Shown here piece after piece: positions 6,948 through 16,264 of a stretch of 29,460 nt of DNA. The translations under genes and the position numbers were made by a program. Positions within the stretch are counted from its first letter, which is position 1; every line of letters starts with the position of its first letter. The notes under the pieces were generated by a model, which did not search any database, was not told where the DNA came from, and was given only the letters and a program-made list of their open reading frames with translations. The DNA comes from Desulfobacteraceae bacterium (GTDB lineage: Bacteria > Desulfobacterota > Desulfobacteria > Desulfobacterales > BuS5): positions 1-29,460 of the forward strand of contig JAUVKE010000003.1 in NCBI GenBank assembly GCA_030592105.1, written 5' to 3'.

Positions 6948-9443
6948 TTGCCAAGCGAAACAACATATACTAAAGAAAACAGTAAATTCTACGTCCGGCC
7001 TGTTATCCCTGTTTTAATATCCATGATATTAGGGATAACTGCTGGTTCCCTTTTTTACGGGGGAAAAAAAATAGCATATTTCGCAATAATTTTTTGTTTT
7101 ATATCTATTTTAATCAGCATTTTAAAGAAAAAAAAAGCCTTTATCCCACCTGTAATCCTTTTTTTCTCCCTTGGATATATCTCCATCCTTCACTATATTG
7201 CTCCTGAAATGCCTCAAAATCATGTTTTAAAATTCGTGGACCAGGGTAAATACGGAATCGTTGGAACCATTGACCGAAAAACCATAAAAAATAAAAGATT
7301 AAAACTTGTCATCAGCATAGAGAGCTTAAAAAAAGGGGCTTCTCCCTTCCTGGTTACAGGAAAAATCAGATTAACCGTTGGGGGAAAATTCCCTCCACTT
7401 AATAAGGGAGACAGAATATCTTTTTATAGTAAAATAAGATCAATCCGAAACTTTAAAAATCCAGGAGGATTTGATTATAAACGGTTCATGGCTTTTCAGG
7501 GAATATGGGGAACATCATACTCTAAAGGGGAGCAGATTGCAGTACTGGCTGAAATTAAAAAAAAAGAAATTTCTGTTCTAATTGAACAAATGCGCTGCAA
7601 AATCTCCGATCATATTGAAACATTCTGCCCGGTGGAACAAAGGGGTCTGTTAAAGGCTCTTGTTGTGGGCAAAAAAAACGAAATTCCGCCTTTTATAAGG
7701 GAAGGATTTAACAAAGCAGGGGTCAGCCATATCCTTGCAATTTCCGGCCTCCACATCGGGATAGTCGCAACAGGAGCTTTCCTGCTCTTCTCATGGCTTC
7801 TTTCCTTTAGCACCACTGTTTTGTTGAATGCCTGGGTAAAAAAAGGGGCAGCTTTATTATCCTTGCTCCCTGTAATAATATACGGTCTCATTTCAGGAAT
7901 GTCCCCCTCTTCCCAGAGAGCTGTAATCATGATTTCTGTTTTTCTGATAGCTTTTTTATTTGAAAGGGAGCATGATCCCATAAACACACTATCTGTTGCT
8001 GCGCTTTTTATCCTTATTTTTGATCCGACATCCCTTTTTTCCATCTCTTTTCAGCTCTCATTTACCGCCGTATTTTCAATAATATATGGTCTCTCAATAA
8101 TAAATAACAGGCAAAATCCTGAAAAAAAGTCTGTTAAAACTGAATATCCAGGCAAATTATCGAAAAAATTCCTCTCTTTTTTCATGGTATCCATCCTTGC
8201 AATTGCCGGTACAACCCCATTGGTTATGTTCTACTTTAATCAATTTTCCACGGTGGGTATAATCGCAAACCTGTTTGTCATCCCCATTATAGGTTTTTTG
8301 GCAGTTCCCCTGGGACTGGCATCCATTTTTTTATACCCCATAAGCACTTCTGCTGCTGCATTATGTATATTTTTCGCGGGTAATATATTAAGGCCTGCCA
8401 TGGCGATTGTGCTATTTTTTTCGGAGATACCCTTTGCCTGTGTTAAAACAATAACCCCTTCCCTTCTTGAGATATCCTGCTATTATATCCTTGGGTGGGT
8501 AATCTTTAGAATATTTACCAGCATTAATAACAAAGAAAAAATAGATAAAATAACTTCCTGTACCCTGATTTTGCTGGTATTTATCCTGCTGGCTGATATT
8601 TTCTACTGGGCGGACAAAAGATTTTGGAACGATAATCTAAGGATAACAGCAATTGATGTGGGCCAGGGGACTGCCTCCCTTGTTGAATTTCCCCGGGGGC
8701 ATACCGTTTTGATAGACGGAGGCGGGTTTTCAGACAATACGATATTTGATATGGGGGCCATGATTGTTGCTCCGGTTTTATGGAGAAAAAAAATAAGGAC
8801 AGTTGAGACTCTTATCCTTTCCCATCCCAACAGTGATCATCTCAATGGATTGTTATATATCGCCCAAAATTTCAACGTAAAAAGAATCTGGACCAATGGT
8901 GAACCAGCGGAAACACTGGGATACAAAAACCTGGTTGCTATTATCAAATCAAGAGAAATTGTAAATCCTGTATACCAAACCATGAAAAAAACAGAGCATA
9001 TTGATAATGCTGAAATTAAAATACTCTATCCCCCCGCCGATTTTATAAGTAATAAGGAGAAATGGCGTAATACAAATAATAATTCCATGGTCATTAAGAT
9101 TGTTTTTGGAACTGTCTCTTTCCTGTTTCCCGGAGATATTGAAGCAGCCGCAGAAAAAGAACTTGTTGCAATGGTGGGGGCTGATTTAAAAAGCACGGTC
9201 CTTTTCTCACCCCACCATGGAAGCAGAACTTCAAGCACTATATCATTTATGGAAAAAGTAAGCCCTGAAATTGTGATAATCTCATCCGGATTTCACAGCA
9301 GGTTTAAATTTCCCCACGAATCTGTCCTAAACAGATATAATCTTCTTGGATGCCGCTTTTACAATACAGCAAAAGACGGCTCCGTGACCATACGAACAAA
9401 TGGGGAATCACTTACAGTCGATTCCTGTGGAGTAAAGGATTAA
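6948..9443 (+). CDS. comEC: ComEC/Rec2-family DNA internalisation protein
   Basis: ComEC forms the inner-membrane channel for single-stranded DNA in natural transformation. This 831-residue protein has all three parts: an N-terminal membrane and DUF4131-like region (about 15-190), the polytopic Competence domain (about 215-500, with ISGLHIGI near 266) and a C-terminal metallo-beta-lactamase domain starting at DVGQG (about 569). The metal motif reads SHPNSDHLNG (about 625) and the domain ends with SPHHGSRTS. The start is TTG at 6948 with no clear Shine-Dalgarno; the next in-frame ATG (7023) would cut into the first membrane helix. ComEC also occurs in bacteria not known to be transformable, and no other competence gene is in the window. 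Confidence 0.92.
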   Translation: MPSETTYTKENSKFYVRPVIPVLISMILGITAGSLFYGGKKIAYFAIIFCFISILISILKKKKAFIPPVILFFSLGYISILHYIAPEMPQNHVLKFVDQGKYGIVGTIDRKTIKNKRLKLVISIESLKKGASPFLVTGKIRLTVGGKFPPLNKGDRISFYSKIRSIRNFKNPGGFDYKRFMAFQGIWGTSYSKGEQIAVLAEIKKKEISVLIEQMRCKISDHIETFCPVEQRGLLKALVVGKKNEIPPFIREGFNKAGVSHILAISGLHIGIVATGAFLLFSWLLSFSTTVLLNAWVKKGAALLSLLPVIIYGLISGMSPSSQRAVIMISVFLIAFLFEREHDPINTLSVAALFILIFDPTSLFSISFQLSFTAVFSIIYGLSIINNRQNPEKKSVKTEYPGKLSKKFLSFFMVSILAIAGTTPLVMFYFNQFSTVGIIANLFVIPIIGFLAVPLGLASIFLYPISTSAAALCIFFAGNILRPAMAIVLFFSEIPFACVKTITPSLLEISCYYILGWVIFRIFTSINNKEKIDKITSCTLILLVFILLADIFYWADKRFWNDNLRITAIDVGQGTASLVEFPRGHTVLIDGGGFSDNTIFDMGAMIVAPVLWRKKIRTVETLILSHPNSDHLNGLLYIAQNFNVKRIWTNGEPAETLGYKNLVAIIKSREIVNPVYQTMKKTEHIDNAEIKILYPPADFISNKEKWRNTNNNSMVIKIVFGTVSFLFPGDIEAAAEKELVAMVGADLKSTVLFSPHHGSRTSSTISFMEKVSPEIVIISSGFHSRFKFPHESVLNRYNLLGCRFYNTAKDGSVTIRTNGESLTVDSCGVKD

Positions 9444-9565
9444 AAAATTTCTGAAAAACCTATGCCAGTACACCTTTCTCAGATTTTTTCTTCTGTCTTG
9501 TGCCTAATTTTAAAATCGGACAATTATTCGCCCATCCATCTAAGAGATGCAATTGCATTTGATGT

Positions 9566-9594
9566 TTGACAAATTATTGATTTGCTATTATAGG
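9566..9594 (+). promoter_or_regulatory. Candidate sigma-70 promoter for hisC-cmk
   Basis: A perfect -35 box TTGACA (9566-9571) is followed after 17 nt by TATAGG (9589-9594). It lies 150 nt before the hisC-cmk start in the 301-nt gap after comEC. The first part of that gap (9444-9560) shows only a weak hairpin and a possible R2 remnant near 9500-9530. Confidence 0.5.
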
Positions 9595-9626
9595 TTAGCA
9601 TCTATTTCCCTAATGGTATGCTATTT

Positions 9627-9692
9627 TGGGGGCTGGCCATAACATCGGCCATCAAATACCAAAATTAGAACCAAGCCCCTGTTTTGCAATTA
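9627..9692. repeat. Degenerate R4 repeat, copy 3
   Basis: The segment has inverted ends GGGGGCTGG and CCAAGCCCC. It contains GGCCATCAAAT, as at 1524-1535, and AAATTAGAACCAAGCCC, as in the reverse complement of 17530-17645. It lies between the candidate promoter and hisC-cmk, so it would be transcribed in the leader. Confidence 0.4.
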
Positions 9693-9744
9693 CCCGAAGC
9701 ACAAAACAACTTGTCACGAAATTACAAAAAGGCCTTAGTATACA

Positions 9745-11505
9745 ATGAAATTATCGGTTCCTGATTATATTTCATCATTAAAACCCTATTCAACCGGAAA
9801 GCCCATCGAAGAACTGGAAAGGGAGTATGGAATTGACAATTCCATTAAACTGGCATCCAACGAAAACCCATTGGGCCCTTCCCCCATGGCTCTTGAAGCT
9901 TTAAAAGGGGCTGTTGAAAAAATTAACCGTTATCCTGACGGAGGGGGGCATGATTTACTGGAAAAGCTATCTGACAAACTCTTTGTCGAACCTTCTAATA
10001 TTATTTTAGGAAACGGTTCAGATGAAATCATAGGGATGCTCACACGAGCCCTGCTTTGCCAGGGTGATGAAGTTATTATTCCCAAGCCATCCTTTTTAAT
10101 GTATGAAATCATGGTTCGTTCGGCAGGAGCTGTCCCTATCTTTGTCCCTTTAAAATCCCTTGGGATTGATCTTAATGCTATTCAAAGGAGTATTACGCCT
10201 AAAACACGCATAATTTTTATCTGCAACCCTAATAACCCCACAGGAACAATTATCTTAAACAATGATTTCAAAGCCTTCATGGAAAATATTCCTGACAATA
10301 TCCTTGTGGTGGTTGACGAAGCTTATATGGAATTTGTTAAAGACCAAAGATACGCAAACAGTATTGAGCAGATAAAAATGGGAAAACCTGTTGTTACCCT
10401 GAGAACTTTTTCCAAAGCGTACGGTCTGGCAGGACTTAGGATTGGGTATGGCGTTATGTCCACAGAAATATCCGAGCTGCTCAATAGAATCCGGCAGCCT
10501 TTTAATGCTAACCTCCTCGCTCAAATTGCCGCACAAGCTGCTTTGGATGACAGGGATTTCTTAAAAAAAACGACCAGACTGGTTCATGACGGCCTTAAAT
10601 ATCTCCATGGCGCTCTGACCGGAATGGGAATAAAATATTTTCCAACACAGGCAAATTTTTTTCTCATAAATGTTGAAAAAAACGGAGATGAAGTCTTTGA
10701 AAGTCTTCTCCAGTTAGGGGTCATAACCCGCTCCATGTCGTCCTACGGATATCCCCGGTATATCAGGATAAATGTGGGGACTGAAAAGGAAAATCGTAGG
10801 TTTATTAATGCTTTAAGTCGAGTTTTGGGAAAAAATTATTCTGAAAACCCTCTCCTTATTACCATAGACGGCCCTGCCGGCGCCGGCAAAACCACAGTCG
10901 GCAAAAAACTGGCCTCCAGCATGGGCTATAAATATATTGATACAGGCGCTTTATATAGAGGGGTAGCATATAACGCCATGGCTGCCCACATAGATCACGA
11001 TGATGATAATGGACTTTATAATCTATGCAGTACCTTAAAGCTTAAATTTCAATATAAAAAACAGGAAATTCGTCTCTTGTCGAACAGTACAGATATTACA
11101 GATTTAATAAGAACCCCTGAAGTAACAATGTTTGCTTCAAAAGTGTCTGCCAGGCCGATTATAAGAAAATTTCTTTTGGCAATACAAAAAGATCTGGCTA
11201 AAGACAAAGGTGTCGTACTTGAAGGCCGGGACATGGGGACTGTGGTATTTCCCAAGGCAGACGTAAAATTCTATTTGGACGCATCTATTAAAACCAGAGC
11301 TGCCAGACGGTATGAGGAAATTAAATTAAATTCAGATCAGTCCCCTGGAGAGGTTGAAAAAGAGATCCGAATTCGTGACACAAATGATAGTTCAAGGGCA
11401 CTCGCACCGTTAACTGTGCCGGAGGATGCACTAATAATAGATTCAACAGACCTTAATATAGAAAAAGTTGTCGCTCTAATGTTGTCTCACATTCAAACCA
11501 CGTAA
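9745..11505 (+). CDS. hisC-cmk: Fused histidinol-phosphate aminotransferase / cytidylate kinase
   Basis: A single 586-residue frame holds two complete enzymes. Residues 1 to about 362 are HisC, the PLP aminotransferase of histidine synthesis: NPNNPTG 161-167, DEAY 201-204, PLP Lys224 in TFSKAYGLAGLR and the late Arg motif YPRYIRINVG. Residues about 369-586 are Cmk, which phosphorylates CMP and dCMP: P-loop GPAGAGKT 376-383, YIDTGALYRG near 398, EGRDMGTVVFP and RAARRYEE. No stop or ATG separates them; only a TTG codon at the junction could start a separate Cmk, without a clear ribosome site. The linker is about 10 residues. cmk followed by rpsA is a common bacterial order. The HisC half may act on other aromatic substrates. 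A sequencing frameshift joining two genes is unlikely, since both domains are intact in one frame. Confidence 0.92.
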   Translation: MKLSVPDYISSLKPYSTGKPIEELEREYGIDNSIKLASNENPLGPSPMALEALKGAVEKINRYPDGGGHDLLEKLSDKLFVEPSNIILGNGSDEIIGMLTRALLCQGDEVIIPKPSFLMYEIMVRSAGAVPIFVPLKSLGIDLNAIQRSITPKTRIIFICNPNNPTGTIILNNDFKAFMENIPDNILVVVDEAYMEFVKDQRYANSIEQIKMGKPVVTLRTFSKAYGLAGLRIGYGVMSTEISELLNRIRQPFNANLLAQIAAQAALDDRDFLKKTTRLVHDGLKYLHGALTGMGIKYFPTQANFFLINVEKNGDEVFESLLQLGVITRSMSSYGYPRYIRINVGTEKENRRFINALSRVLGKNYSENPLLITIDGPAGAGKTTVGKKLASSMGYKYIDTGALYRGVAYNAMAAHIDHDDDNGLYNLCSTLKLKFQYKKQEIRLLSNSTDITDLIRTPEVTMFASKVSARPIIRKFLLAIQKDLAKDKGVVLEGRDMGTVVFPKADVKFYLDASIKTRAARRYEEIKLNSDQSPGEVEKEIRIRDTNDSSRALAPLTVPEDALIIDSTDLNIEKVVALMLSHIQTT

Positions 11506-11540
11506 TCACCGGAAAGGTTTAGGGCACCTTGAGATAAAAA

Positions 11541-11579
11541 GCGTAATTTTAAAATCGGGTTATTATCTGACAATCTATA
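11541..11579. repeat. R2 half element upstream of rpsA
   Basis: GCGTAATTTTAAAATCGGG is followed by TTATTATCTGACAATCTATA. This matches one arm of R2, from the centre to one terminus, as at 18100-18143. The other arm is missing. It lies about 25 nt before the candidate rpsA promoter. Confidence 0.6.
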
Positions 11580-11604
11580 CCAATTAAATTAAACAAAATT
11601 AGTG

Positions 11605-11633
11605 TTGCATTGACGCCTGAAGTCTGCTATTCT
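11605..11633 (+). promoter_or_regulatory. Candidate sigma-70 promoter for rpsA
   Basis: TTGCAT (11605-11610), a 17-nt spacer and TATTCT (11628-11633) form a good sigma-70-like pair about 180 nt before rpsA. The resulting long leader contains ACCTTTA (about 11670) facing TAAAGGT (about 11706). It could hold a structure for S1 autoregulation, but that is inference. Confidence 0.5.
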
Positions 11634-11815
11634 TAACAAATTTCTTTTTATTCGAATGCTGAATCTATTACCTTTAACGCCCGGGACTTTTAACGAGTCA
11701 ACAGATAAAGGTTTAAACTGATTGATTTTGTAAAAAAAAAATCATCTGTTACCAGAATCAACTTTTTTAATAAAAGGAGATACTATACCAAAATCTTTAG
11801 GGGGAATTAATTTTA

Positions 11816-13612
11816 ATGGGAACTATTGAAGAGAACAGCTTAACCGATCATTTAGATCAAGACATTCAAACTACTGCGCCGCTTGGGGAAGAACCGATCG
11901 ACGACAATAACACGGGACCTATGGAATCAGCAAGTAGCGATGAAATGATGGCTATTTACGCAGAGACTTTCCAGCGTGTTGAAGTCGGCGAAGTTGTCAC
12001 GGGCACAATCATCTCCGTTGATAAAAGTCATGCACTGGTTGACATCGGATATAAATCCGAAGGGCTGGTATCGATTTATGAATTCAGGGATGAAAACGGC
12101 CAGATAACCGCCAAAGTTGGCGATTCTGTGGAGGCGATGGTTGAATGGTTGGACGATGAAGAAGAACGTGCCATGCTTTCCAAGGAAAAAGCCGCTCAAG
12201 TCAAAATCTGGGACGACATTAAACAGTCGCATGACAATGATGAAATTGTTGAAGGGGTTATTTTAAATCGAGTAAAAGGTGGTTTTTCTGTTGATCTGGG
12301 CATTAAAGCATTTTTACCGGGCTCCCAGGCAGATTTACGTCCAATCCGAAACCTTGATGAAATGGTTGGAGAAACTTTTAAGTTTAAAATATTAAAATTC
12401 AATAAAAAACGTAATAACATTGTCTTGTCAAGACGTGCTGTTCTCGAAGAGGAGCTTGAAAACCAAAGAGCTGCCACACTCGAAACCATGTACGAGGGTA
12501 AAATCCTTGATGGAATAGTAAAAAATATAACTGAATATGGAGTTTTTGTTGATTTAGGCGGAGTAGACGGTCTCTTGCATATTACTGATATTTCATGGGG
12601 TCGTGTTAAGCATCCTTCCGAACTTTTTTCCATTGGTGACAGCATAACAGTAAAAGTTCTTTCCTTTGATAAGGAAAAAAACAGAGTATCACTGGGGATG
12701 AAGCAGCTCACTGAAGACCCATGGCTAAATGCCAGTGAAAAGTACCCTGTTTCGTCTACAGTTGCAGGTAAAGTTGTAAGCTTAGCCGATTATGGAGCTT
12801 TTGTTGAACTTGAGGTTGGGATAGAAGGATTAATACATGTTTCGGAAATGTCATGGACGCGTAAAATTCATCATCCATCCAAAGTGGTTTCGGTGGGAGA
12901 ACAAGTTGAAGCGGTTGTCCTGGACATACAGCCTGAAAACAGACGTGTTTCCCTTGGCTTAAAGCAAATTTCTCCTAACCCATGGGAACTTATAAGTGAC
13001 AAATATCCTGTGGGAACCACCATAGAAGGAAAAATTAAAAATATTACCGATTTTGGCCTTTTTATCGGTATTGATGAGGGTATAGACGGACTTGTTCATA
13101 TTTCAGATATTTCATGGACAAAACGTATTAAACATCCTTCTGAAATGTATAAAAAGGGTGATACGATTCATGCGGTTGTCCTTGAAATTGATAAAAAGAA
13201 CGAAAGATTTTCTCTTGGAATAAAGCAGCTGCAGCCCGACCCATGGGAAACTGTTGTAAATCGATATGAGATTGGGAAAAAAATCAGCGGAACCGTTACA
13301 AATATCACAGACTTTGGTGTTTTTGTAGAATTGGAAGAAGGGATAGAAGGATTGGTTCATTTATCTGAAATCAGCAACGAAAAAATTAAATCCCCTTCCG
13401 AAAAATTTTCCCAAGGTGACGTTATCGAGGCAAAAGTATTGAATATCAACAGCGCAGAAAGAAGAATTGCTCTTTCGATTAAGCAACTTGCAGCCGATGA
13501 CGAGCAGATTATGCTAAGCGAGTATATCAATAATCTGGGACCAACCTCCTCAAGCTTTGGAGAGGTTCTGCGTGAAAATCTGCAGGAAAAATTGAATAAA
13601 GATATTAAATAA
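11816..13612 (+). CDS. rpsA: 30S ribosomal protein S1
   Basis: S1 binds the 30S subunit and unfolds mRNA leaders during initiation. The 598-residue protein has six S1 (OB-fold) repeats at about 57-125, 143-207, 227-297, 315-385, 402-472 and 489-559. The last four share the pattern G.V..I..YG.FV.L, then GL.H.S.ISW, then HPSE. Repeats 1 and 2, which bind the ribosome in E. coli S1, are the divergent ones here too. An acidic N-terminal extension of about 50 residues precedes repeat 1. GGGGG lies 11 nt before the ATG, a rather long spacing. It sits downstream of cmk, the usual neighbour, but 310 nt away with its own candidate promoter. Confidence 0.97.
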   Translation: MGTIEENSLTDHLDQDIQTTAPLGEEPIDDNNTGPMESASSDEMMAIYAETFQRVEVGEVVTGTIISVDKSHALVDIGYKSEGLVSIYEFRDENGQITAKVGDSVEAMVEWLDDEEERAMLSKEKAAQVKIWDDIKQSHDNDEIVEGVILNRVKGGFSVDLGIKAFLPGSQADLRPIRNLDEMVGETFKFKILKFNKKRNNIVLSRRAVLEEELENQRAATLETMYEGKILDGIVKNITEYGVFVDLGGVDGLLHITDISWGRVKHPSELFSIGDSITVKVLSFDKEKNRVSLGMKQLTEDPWLNASEKYPVSSTVAGKVVSLADYGAFVELEVGIEGLIHVSEMSWTRKIHHPSKVVSVGEQVEAVVLDIQPENRRVSLGLKQISPNPWELISDKYPVGTTIEGKIKNITDFGLFIGIDEGIDGLVHISDISWTKRIKHPSEMYKKGDTIHAVVLEIDKKNERFSLGIKQLQPDPWETVVNRYEIGKKISGTVTNITDFGVFVELEEGIEGLVHLSEISNEKIKSPSEKFSQGDVIEAKVLNINSAERRIALSIKQLAADDEQIMLSEYINNLGPTSSSFGEVLRENLQEKLNKDIK

Positions 13613-13616
13613 TTTC

Positions 13617-13655
13617 GTAACTATTCAGCTCAAATTACATCAGCTGAATAGTTAC
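13617..13655. repeat. R3 hairpin, copy 2, after rpsA
   Basis: GTAACTATTCAGCT (13617-13630) and AGCTGAATAGTTAC (13642-13655) are perfect 14-bp complements around an 11-nt loop. The hairpin starts 4 nt after the rpsA stop. There is no T-run after it, so it is not a classic terminator, but it could attenuate transcription or protect the rpsA mRNA 3' end. Its ends match R3 at 4953-5015. Confidence 0.75.
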
Positions 13656-13689
13656 ATAATTTCTTCGGTGCTACTTTCAAAATAATATT

Positions 13690-14598
13690 ATGTTTTCACG
13701 AAGACATCCATTTTTATTTTTTATACTTGTGTTCTCGTCCATTACAGCATGTGGGGCAATAATAATAGCATCTATAATTGCCCTTGGCATAAAAGGGGGA
13801 GATTATACAGGCCCTGATATTGCGGCAGGAGAAAAAATTGGCATTGTGGAAATAAAAGGGGTCATTACAGAGGCTAAGCCCTTTGTACAGACTATAAAAC
13901 GCTTCAGGGAGGATGATTCGATTAAGGCTATAGTTATTCGAATCGATTCTCCTGGAGGCGGAGTCGCCCCTTCTCAGGAAATTTTTCAAGAAATTAGAAA
14001 AACAGTTAAAAAAAAGAAAGTAGTAGCCTCCATGGGTGCTGTGGCAGCATCAGGGGGCTACTATATTGCTGCTGGAACCGATAAAATAGTGGCAAATCCC
14101 GGAACAATAACCGGAAGCATCGGTGTAATAATGGGATTTACAAATTTTCAGAAAATTTTTGAAAAAATAGGACTGATTCCGGTTGTTGTTAAATCCTGTG
14201 AATATAAAGATATAGGCTCTCCAGTGAGACAGATGTCCACCAGTGAAACCAAAATTCTTCAAGACCTTGCTGATGGAATCCACAGACAATTTGTTTTGGC
14301 GATTGCCCAGGGGCGAAAAATGGAGATAGCCAAGGTGAAAGCCCTTGCTGACGGTCGAATATTTTCAGGAGAAGATGCCAAGGCTTTAGGCCTCGTTGAC
14401 AGACTCGGCAACATGGAAGATGCCATTGAATGGGCCGGTCAACTGGCAGGTATAAAGGGAAAAGCCTCAGCAGTTTATATTCGTGATAAAAAAATACCCT
14501 TTATAAAATATATCACTGAAACATCATTAAAACACCTTATGTTCCGCTTGATGAACCCAGAATTGATTACAGCATTAACCCTTTCCTCTGCACAATAA
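13690..14598 (+). CDS. sppA: Signal peptide peptidase SppA, short (36K-type)
   Basis: SppA is a membrane-anchored serine protease of the S49 family that degrades released signal peptides. One hydrophobic segment (about 8-33) anchors the 302-residue protein. The Ser-Lys dyad is visible: Ser121 in VAASGGYY and Lys173 in VVKSCEYKD, 52 residues apart, the spacing I recall for B. subtilis SppA. RIDSPGGGV and TGSIGVI are also conserved. This is the half-length form, whereas E. coli SppA is a tandem duplication. There is no strong Shine-Dalgarno. It follows rpsA by 77 nt with an R3 hairpin between. Its stop is only 15 nt from that of the converging M23 gene. Confidence 0.93.
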   Translation: MFSRRHPFLFFILVFSSITACGAIIIASIIALGIKGGDYTGPDIAAGEKIGIVEIKGVITEAKPFVQTIKRFREDDSIKAIVIRIDSPGGGVAPSQEIFQEIRKTVKKKKVVASMGAVAASGGYYIAAGTDKIVANPGTITGSIGVIMGFTNFQKIFEKIGLIPVVVKSCEYKDIGSPVRQMSTSETKILQDLADGIHRQFVLAIAQGRKMEIAKVKALADGRIFSGEDAKALGLVDRLGNMEDAIEWAGQLAGIKGKASAVYIRDKKIPFIKYITETSLKHLMFRLMNPELITALTLSSAQ

Positions 14599-14613
14599 AA
14601 TACAAAACTTGAT

Positions 14614-16008
14614 CTAATTTTTTAAACGGCTTTGCACTGAATCCAACTTTGATGTGATGTTATTCTTGATCCAATTATCGTCCCACCATTCAAGGGGATT
14701 CACAAAAGTCTTATTTACAAGTATACTGAAATGAAGATGATCCCCCCCTGCCAGACCTGTCTTACCAGTGTGCCCTATCTGCTCGCCTTTTAAGACAATC
14801 TGCCCTTCATTAACATCAATATTGCTTAAATGAGAATACATGCTGAACAGACCGAACCCATGGTCAATCAATACTGTTTTTCCGTAAATTCCAAGAAAAT
14901 CCGCAAATTTTACTTTTCCCTTATTGGCAGCAGGAACTGAGGCATGGGCCACAGAAGCCAGGTCAATGCCAAGGTGTATTTGATGATCTATTACCTTCCC
15001 TTTGTATTTATATGTGCGCGTATCTGCAAATGCTGCTTTTTCAGCCGCATTGGGGAGCCTTAAAAATTTTTTTTGCCAATACAAAAAATTATCTGTTTTA
15101 CTGACCAGTTCTGATATTTTTTTAAAATTAGCTTCACGCAAATGCCGATTGATCAATAAAAATTGATCAAGCATGGAATTATTACCAATGTCGACAATGG
15201 ATGAAATTTCTGATTCAAGTTCAGGGATCTTATAATTAAGAAAGCCATCTGAAATGTTAATTACATCCTGTTTGAATTTTCTATTCTTAATATAATAATA
15301 GAAGCTGGCCTTTGAAACATTACCTGACTCATCAACGGCCTGCACAAACATCTTACTTCTCCCTTTTTCCCCATAGCCGAGAGCAAAAAACGATAATAAG
15401 ATATCAGGATCTTTGAAATATCCTGAATAACCTGGGAAAAAAACATCCTCCACATAAACCCCGGTTTTCGAGCAGGGCTCGGATATCTTATAAATTACAA
15501 GGCCTGATCCTCCCTGGGTTATGTTATGGGTCTTTGTAAATATATCAATTCTGGGCGGTTTTGTATCAATAATTACTTCTTTTTCTAAATAGGTTGTGTT
15601 GCCGCGTAACCAGTTACGCCAGGAATAATCAGTCACATAGATCTGCAAAACAGCCTTGCCATCACGCAGCCCAATCTTTTTAGGTTCTATATCCTTAATA
15701 AAAAAAGTCTGTTTATTCACCAAACCTGTAAGCAACAGACCGGTGGTTGCAAATTCTTTAGCATAAAGAATTATCTCTTTTCCATCCGTAATTAATGCAA
15801 TTCTGATTTTTCGCAAACCGCTTTTCATGTCCGAAGCAGTAAATGTAAGCTTTTGAGCTGCATTTAAAGTTTTCATCGGACCATGGGTTTCCATAAGCGG
15901 TTTTTCACCCTCAAACCGCACAATTGATACCCACACAAGGGGAATAAAAAAAATAATGGCGAGAACTATCAACAGCCTTGACTTAATACCTGTTTTTCCT
16001 TTTCTCAA
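14614..16008 (-). CDS. Membrane-anchored M23 family metallopeptidase
   Basis: This is a predicted periplasmic peptidoglycan endopeptidase of 464 residues. An N-terminal membrane segment (about 10-27) anchors it. A long beta-rich region (about 35-250) with Ig-like or carbohydrate-binding character leads to the M23 (LytM) domain. Its zinc ligands are His345 and Asp349 (HLGID) and His426 in GDHLHF, with the second catalytic His at 393 (YSHLS) or 424. All are present, so it should be active rather than an EnvC-like regulator. The start is TTG, supported by GAGGGG 6 nt upstream on the minus strand. It is monocistronic, ends 15 nt from the sppA stop, and has no visible terminator in that gap. Confidence 0.9.
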   Translation of the reverse strand: MRKGKTGIKSRLLIVLAIIFFIPLVWVSIVRFEGEKPLMETHGPMKTLNAAQKLTFTASDMKSGLRKIRIALITDGKEIILYAKEFATTGLLLTGLVNKQTFFIKDIEPKKIGLRDGKAVLQIYVTDYSWRNWLRGNTTYLEKEVIIDTKPPRIDIFTKTHNITQGGSGLVIYKISEPCSKTGVYVEDVFFPGYSGYFKDPDILLSFFALGYGEKGRSKMFVQAVDESGNVSKASFYYYIKNRKFKQDVINISDGFLNYKIPELESEISSIVDIGNNSMLDQFLLINRHLREANFKKISELVSKTDNFLYWQKKFLRLPNAAEKAAFADTRTYKYKGKVIDHQIHLGIDLASVAHASVPAANKGKVKFADFLGIYGKTVLIDHGFGLFSMYSHLSNIDVNEGQIVLKGEQIGHTGKTGLAGGDHLHFSILVNKTFVNPLEWWDDNWIKNNITSKLDSVQSRLKN

Positions 16009-16034
16009 GAAAGCCCCTCTATTTTTATAGATTG

Positions 16035-16173
16035 ATTATGATTTTTGGGCTTGATTTTATCTTAGCCCACTTAGGGTTGAGTTATGAGTCTTGAGAAAAA
16101 ACAGACTGTATCTTTATCCCCACTTCTCATATCCCAAAATGGCCGAGATTAAAACCAATCCCTGATTTTTCAA
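16035..16173. repeat. Degenerate R4 repeat, copy 4
   Basis: This lies in the 256-nt gap upstream of the M23 gene and downstream of fabF. It contains GGGCTTGATTTTATCTTAGC on the left and AAAATGGCCGAGATTAAAAC with CAATCCCT on the right. Its reverse complement resembles 292-368. The remaining gap (16174-16264) shows nothing clear, and no convincing terminator follows fabF. Confidence 0.4.
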
Positions 16174-16264
16174 TAAGTCCATGGGCGTTTGCCTGAACCT
16201 ATTAAAAAATCACTTTAATATGCAAATTTCTGCCAAACTTATAAAATCATGGCGCTATAAAAAA

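Noticed and set aside
13617..13655. Classic rho-independent terminator for rpsA
   Set aside because: The stem is strong but not GC-rich and no T-run follows; its ends recur at 4953-5015, so it is recorded as a repeat.
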